A stretch of DNA of 64,000 nucleotides from Undaria pinnatifida (taxonomy: Eukaryota; Sar; Phaeophyceae; Laminariales; Alariaceae). The stretch is from assembly GCA_012845835.1 (NCBI GenBank), contig JABAKD010000006.1, positions 10,288,692-10,352,691 of the forward strand. The letters run 5' to 3'. The position numbers and the translations under genes are program-made. Under the pieces are notes generated by a model. That model saw only the letters and a list, made by a program, of their open reading frames with translations. It searched no databases and was not told where the DNA came from. Of this stretch, positions 62,301-64,000 are shown piece after piece. How positions within the stretch are numbered: the first letter of the stretch is position 1; every line of letters begins with the position of its first letter.

Positions 62301-64000
62301 GCCCCCAATGCGCCAAACTTGTCTCCTCAACACAGGGGATTGCTCGTCGAAACCCCGGAAGAGGCGTGCATTGTCGTCTCCGTGCTTCCCTACAAGGAGC
62401 ACTGCGTGTCGGAAACGCCTACCTGGGGAGAGGGGAAAAACCACCTTTTGGTTGATTTTCACGACGAATCCAGGTGAAACGCGTGGCACGATGGGGCCAG
62501 CAGGTTTTGGAGCCGTCCTATAGTTCGATAGGAGTAGCGCTTGAAGCATGCTACTACTAGTAGGGCAGAGGCGAGGTAACCGATTGTTTTCTGAGGCTTC
62601 TCAACTCGAGGAGCTCTATACCCCATTCAAAAACTAGTTTTGGGAATAATTAAGATTGAACAGTAGTGCAATTGCACCCGATGAAAAAATGTCATGTCCT
62701 ACGACGTGTAAAACGAAAAAAAAATGACAAAAACGAAAAAAAACAAGCAAACAGAAATTCCAGCGATATTGAGTTAAGGAGTTCCGAACTTCGGATTTTG
62801 TTTTCACCCGAAATTGCCAGACCTCTCTCGTGGCAGGCGTCTTTGAGTGCTATGGCTGACGGATTTCTCAATTGGACTTTCGAGAAAGTAACTTGTTGGT
62901 TTGTTTTTGCGTGCGTCCGCCTGCTGATGAATCAAACCACAAACCAGATTTCTTACAATGCTGGTTAGTTTGTTATTGATTGGTCTAGTTGAGGGAGCCC
63001 ATCGGATATGATTTTTTCGGCCAAAAAGCGCTACCCCTTAAACATAGCACGCGTATAAGGTAGACAAACTACCAGCATCATGAGCTCTTCCTGTTGCCTC
63101 GTTACTGGTTGCCGGTCACATGCCTGCATCTTGCGGGTCTAATTCCCATTTTATCTGCTCGCGTGTGCACGGTCTGTAGCGCTACTGTACTACAACAGCG
63201 CGGCGCACCCGAAACCGGATATGCCTGCACTGACGGTTTCGTATGCAAATTAAGCCGTCTTAACCTTGTACCACTGCGAAAATGGCCCAACACTTACTTC
63301 AGGTAATTTGTCCCCCTCCAAAACATGGTTGGGTATAGCTCCGTTGGGGTTGAGATATAAACTACAGTGGGGGTCCCTCTATAGTGCGGGTTATATAATG
63401 CGGGTGCCCGGTATAATGCGGGTGAAATCGCTTGGCACATACCCGCACTATAGAGGGACCCCCACTGTATGTTGGAAATACCAAAGCTATGGCAGGGAAG
63501 TCGCTTTTGGGATATGACGCGTGCTAGGATAGAGGTGTACCCCTTTTTTCTAATTCTACTCCTCAATTTGGGAGCTCAAGACCTCTCCCAAAATCTGGTT
63601 GAAAAAAAAAACAAAACTGCTGTCGGATGAAACATCTCATGGCCATGGTACACAGCAAGCAGAACCATGCTAAAAAATTGCCTAAAATCTGACGATTCTG
63701 GGTTAAGGAGTCCTGTCATTCAGAAATCATTTCGCCAGAAAAAGGTATAGCACGCGTCGTATCGGCTTTTGCAACGGCTCGGGGTTACTCGCGAGAGTGA
63801 TCCCCCTGTGGCTTTACAGTCTTTAGCTTTCGTGCCGGTTTCACATTAGGATAAGAGGTTCAATATCGCGCAACCCCCAGACACCACACCCTGTCCTGGG
63901 CGGTTCTTGGGCTACCAGTATCCTGATGGTTTTTGTTTTCTGCGCGACGTACCGCACTTAAAAACAGGGCGGCGCACCGAGAACTAGACGCCAAGGCGAT
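59375..64000 (+). CDS. GT47 exostosin-like glycosyltransferase (gene B), partial
   Basis: Paralogue of gene A in the same orientation. The ATG at 59375 (context CAAGATGATC) opens a 530-bp exon. It has a Pro-rich cytosolic tail, a hydrophobic anchor (about residues 46-67), LWSWEEMFPPK, a Cys-rich CSNVWESTCFDRERC (103-117) and VLSVYVHDEACSMRS. Exon 1 ends at 59904 before GTATCC in phase 2. Exon 2 (62336-62473, 138 bp, the same length as in gene A) encodes GLLVETPEEACIVVSVLPY and ends before GTGAAA. Exon 3 starts at 63968 after AACAG and is cut by the window end after ELDAKA. The GT47 hallmark motif lies beyond the window. The role is as for gene A: probably glycan synthesis in the secretory pathway, specificity unknown. 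Gene B has a clear ATG where gene A does not. Confidence 0.85.
60030..60545 (+). repeat. Dispersed repeat K, copy 2, in GT47-B intron 1
   Basis: CACCCGAAACGTGACTACGA, GTTGTAGC.ACCGATAGCT, CTTGAGTAGCTCAA and GATGACTCAT blocks match 7740-8105. A ~118-bp segment (60125-60243) is duplicated, so the 'TTGTAGCGACCGATAGCTCC' block appears twice. Confidence 0.6.
60174..60480 (+). repeat. 8-bp minisatellite GAACGTCA/GGACGTCA
   Basis: Two arrays (60174-60241 and 60295-60480) of the 8-bp unit are separated by a copy of the repeat K block. It is embedded in dispersed repeat K copy 2, replacing sequence present in copy 1. Confidence 0.95.
60570..60843. mobile_element. MITE-X copy, full length
   Basis: Inverted termini CGTGCTACGATAGAGGTGCG and its complement ending CTCTATCGTAGCACG. 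The interior has TTAGGAGCTTAAGATATGTG, GGCCTATAGGTACACGACGA and GAGCCCCGTCATTCAGAAAC. It is oriented opposite to 47870-48114. Confidence 0.85.
61045..61146 (+). pseudogene. Copy of GT47-B exon 1 3' end with open frame
   Basis: GGAGGAGTTTCGAGACGAGG.. repeats the end of exon 1. It stays open and reads VEEFRDEDVLKAWASQPAG then VPRQAAASK, against VAEFRDEDVPKVWSSEPAA then AFRQAADSR. A GT follows at the same place, but the base before it is A instead of G. It lies 1.24 kb downstream of the true exon end. It could be a ghost exon or an alternative exon. Confidence 0.75.
61180..61335 (+). mobile_element. Repeat G fragment
   Basis: CTCACTGTCACTCCCGTAGTCAAGTCCACGG-like start, then GGTCACAGGACAGGCCCCAG and GAATACCCCAGG, as in 31755-32050. 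It lies in intron 1 of GT47-B. Confidence 0.6.
62975..63055 (+). mobile_element. MITE-X right-end relic
   Basis: GTTGAGGGAGCCCATCGG, TTTCGGCCAAAAAGCG and CATAGCACGCG match the right third of MITE-X. The left part is gone. Confidence 0.5.
63185..63225 (+). pseudogene. Possible ghost copy of GT47-B exon 3 start
   Basis: ACTACAACAG then CGCGGCGCACCCGAAAC resembles the acceptor and start of exon 3 at 63958-63988 (AAAAACAG then GGCGGCGCACCGAGAAC). Similarity fades after about 25 bp, so chance cannot be excluded. Confidence 0.3.
63365..63467. mobile_element. pogo-like mini MITE with TA duplication
   Basis: A 103-bp element with inverted termini of about 27 bp starting CAGTGGGGGTCCCTCTATAG. It is flanked by TA on both sides (63363-63364, 63468-63469). 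CAG/CTG termini plus a TA target duplication are typical of pogo/Tigger-type Tc1/mariner elements. The termini are almost identical, so it is probably the youngest copy in the window; 28771-28957 and 24124-24200 are older relatives. Confidence 0.85.
63517..63757. mobile_element. MITE-X copy, full length
   Basis: Starts ACGCGTGCTAGGATAGAGGT. The interior blocks CTCCTCAATTTGGGAGCTC, CATGGCCATGGTACACAGC and GGAGTCCTGTCATTCAGAAA lead to GGTATAGCACGCGT; the right terminus has a short deletion (CCTCTATCG lost). It sits 50 bp from the pogo-like MITE in GT47-B intron 2. Confidence 0.8.

Overview
This window is eukaryotic nuclear DNA, gene-poor and repeat-rich. The coding sequence that can be read is broken by GT-AG introns, and the rest is tRNA-derived SINE-like elements, small inverted-repeat transposons, retrotransposon relics, minisatellites and microsatellites. 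I saw no bacterial operon, rRNA gene, intact tRNA or CRISPR array. The best-supported genes are GT47 exostosin-like glycosyltransferases with an N-terminal membrane anchor. That family, TTAGGG-type interstitial telomere repeats and copia/gypsy relics would fit a stramenopile, most likely a brown alga. The organism assignment is inference.

The main locus is a tandem pair of GT47 paralogues on the + strand. Gene A spans 34365-45532 with five exons: 34365-34939, 37681-37818, 38732-38900, 39419-39847 and 45419-45532. All junction phases agree and the product is about 474 residues. Gene B starts at 59375 with exons 59375-59904, 62336-62473 and 63968 onward, and runs off the window. Both share the same exon boundaries and phases; exon 2 is 138 bp in each. 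Their introns hold degenerate copies of their own exon ends. I count about nine such 'ghost exons', and they are the most unusual thing in the window.

A second gene, on the - strand (10539-11526), is supported by two exons with a good donor and matching phase. It encodes a helical, unrecognised protein and carries a 265-bp AACCC array in its intron. Weaker coding candidates lie at 4062-4768, 26130-26441, 42509-42836 and 51657-51824.

Region by region: 0.3-1.8 kb is a C-rich copy of dispersed repeat DR1. At 5.5-6.4 kb there is a degenerate tandem repeat. A Stowaway-like MITE lies at 6.7-7.1 kb. The stretch 9.6-11.5 kb is low complexity plus the - strand gene. Copia fragments meet head to head at 17.6-18.3 kb. 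Trinucleotide arrays and SINE1 copies fill 21-24 kb. DR1 fragments, GGGTC-type repeats and SINE3 copies fill 27.8-32 kb. GT47 gene A occupies 34.3-45.5 kb. Minisatellites and a MITE follow at 46-48 kb. A palindromic GAAGCTTCC satellite containing telomere-like repeats lies at 50.6-51.4 kb. SINE1 copies and a gypsy relic with nested insertions occupy 52-56.2 kb. A G-rich DR1 copy lies at 56.3-57.3 kb. GT47 gene B and its intronic repeats fill 59.4-64 kb.
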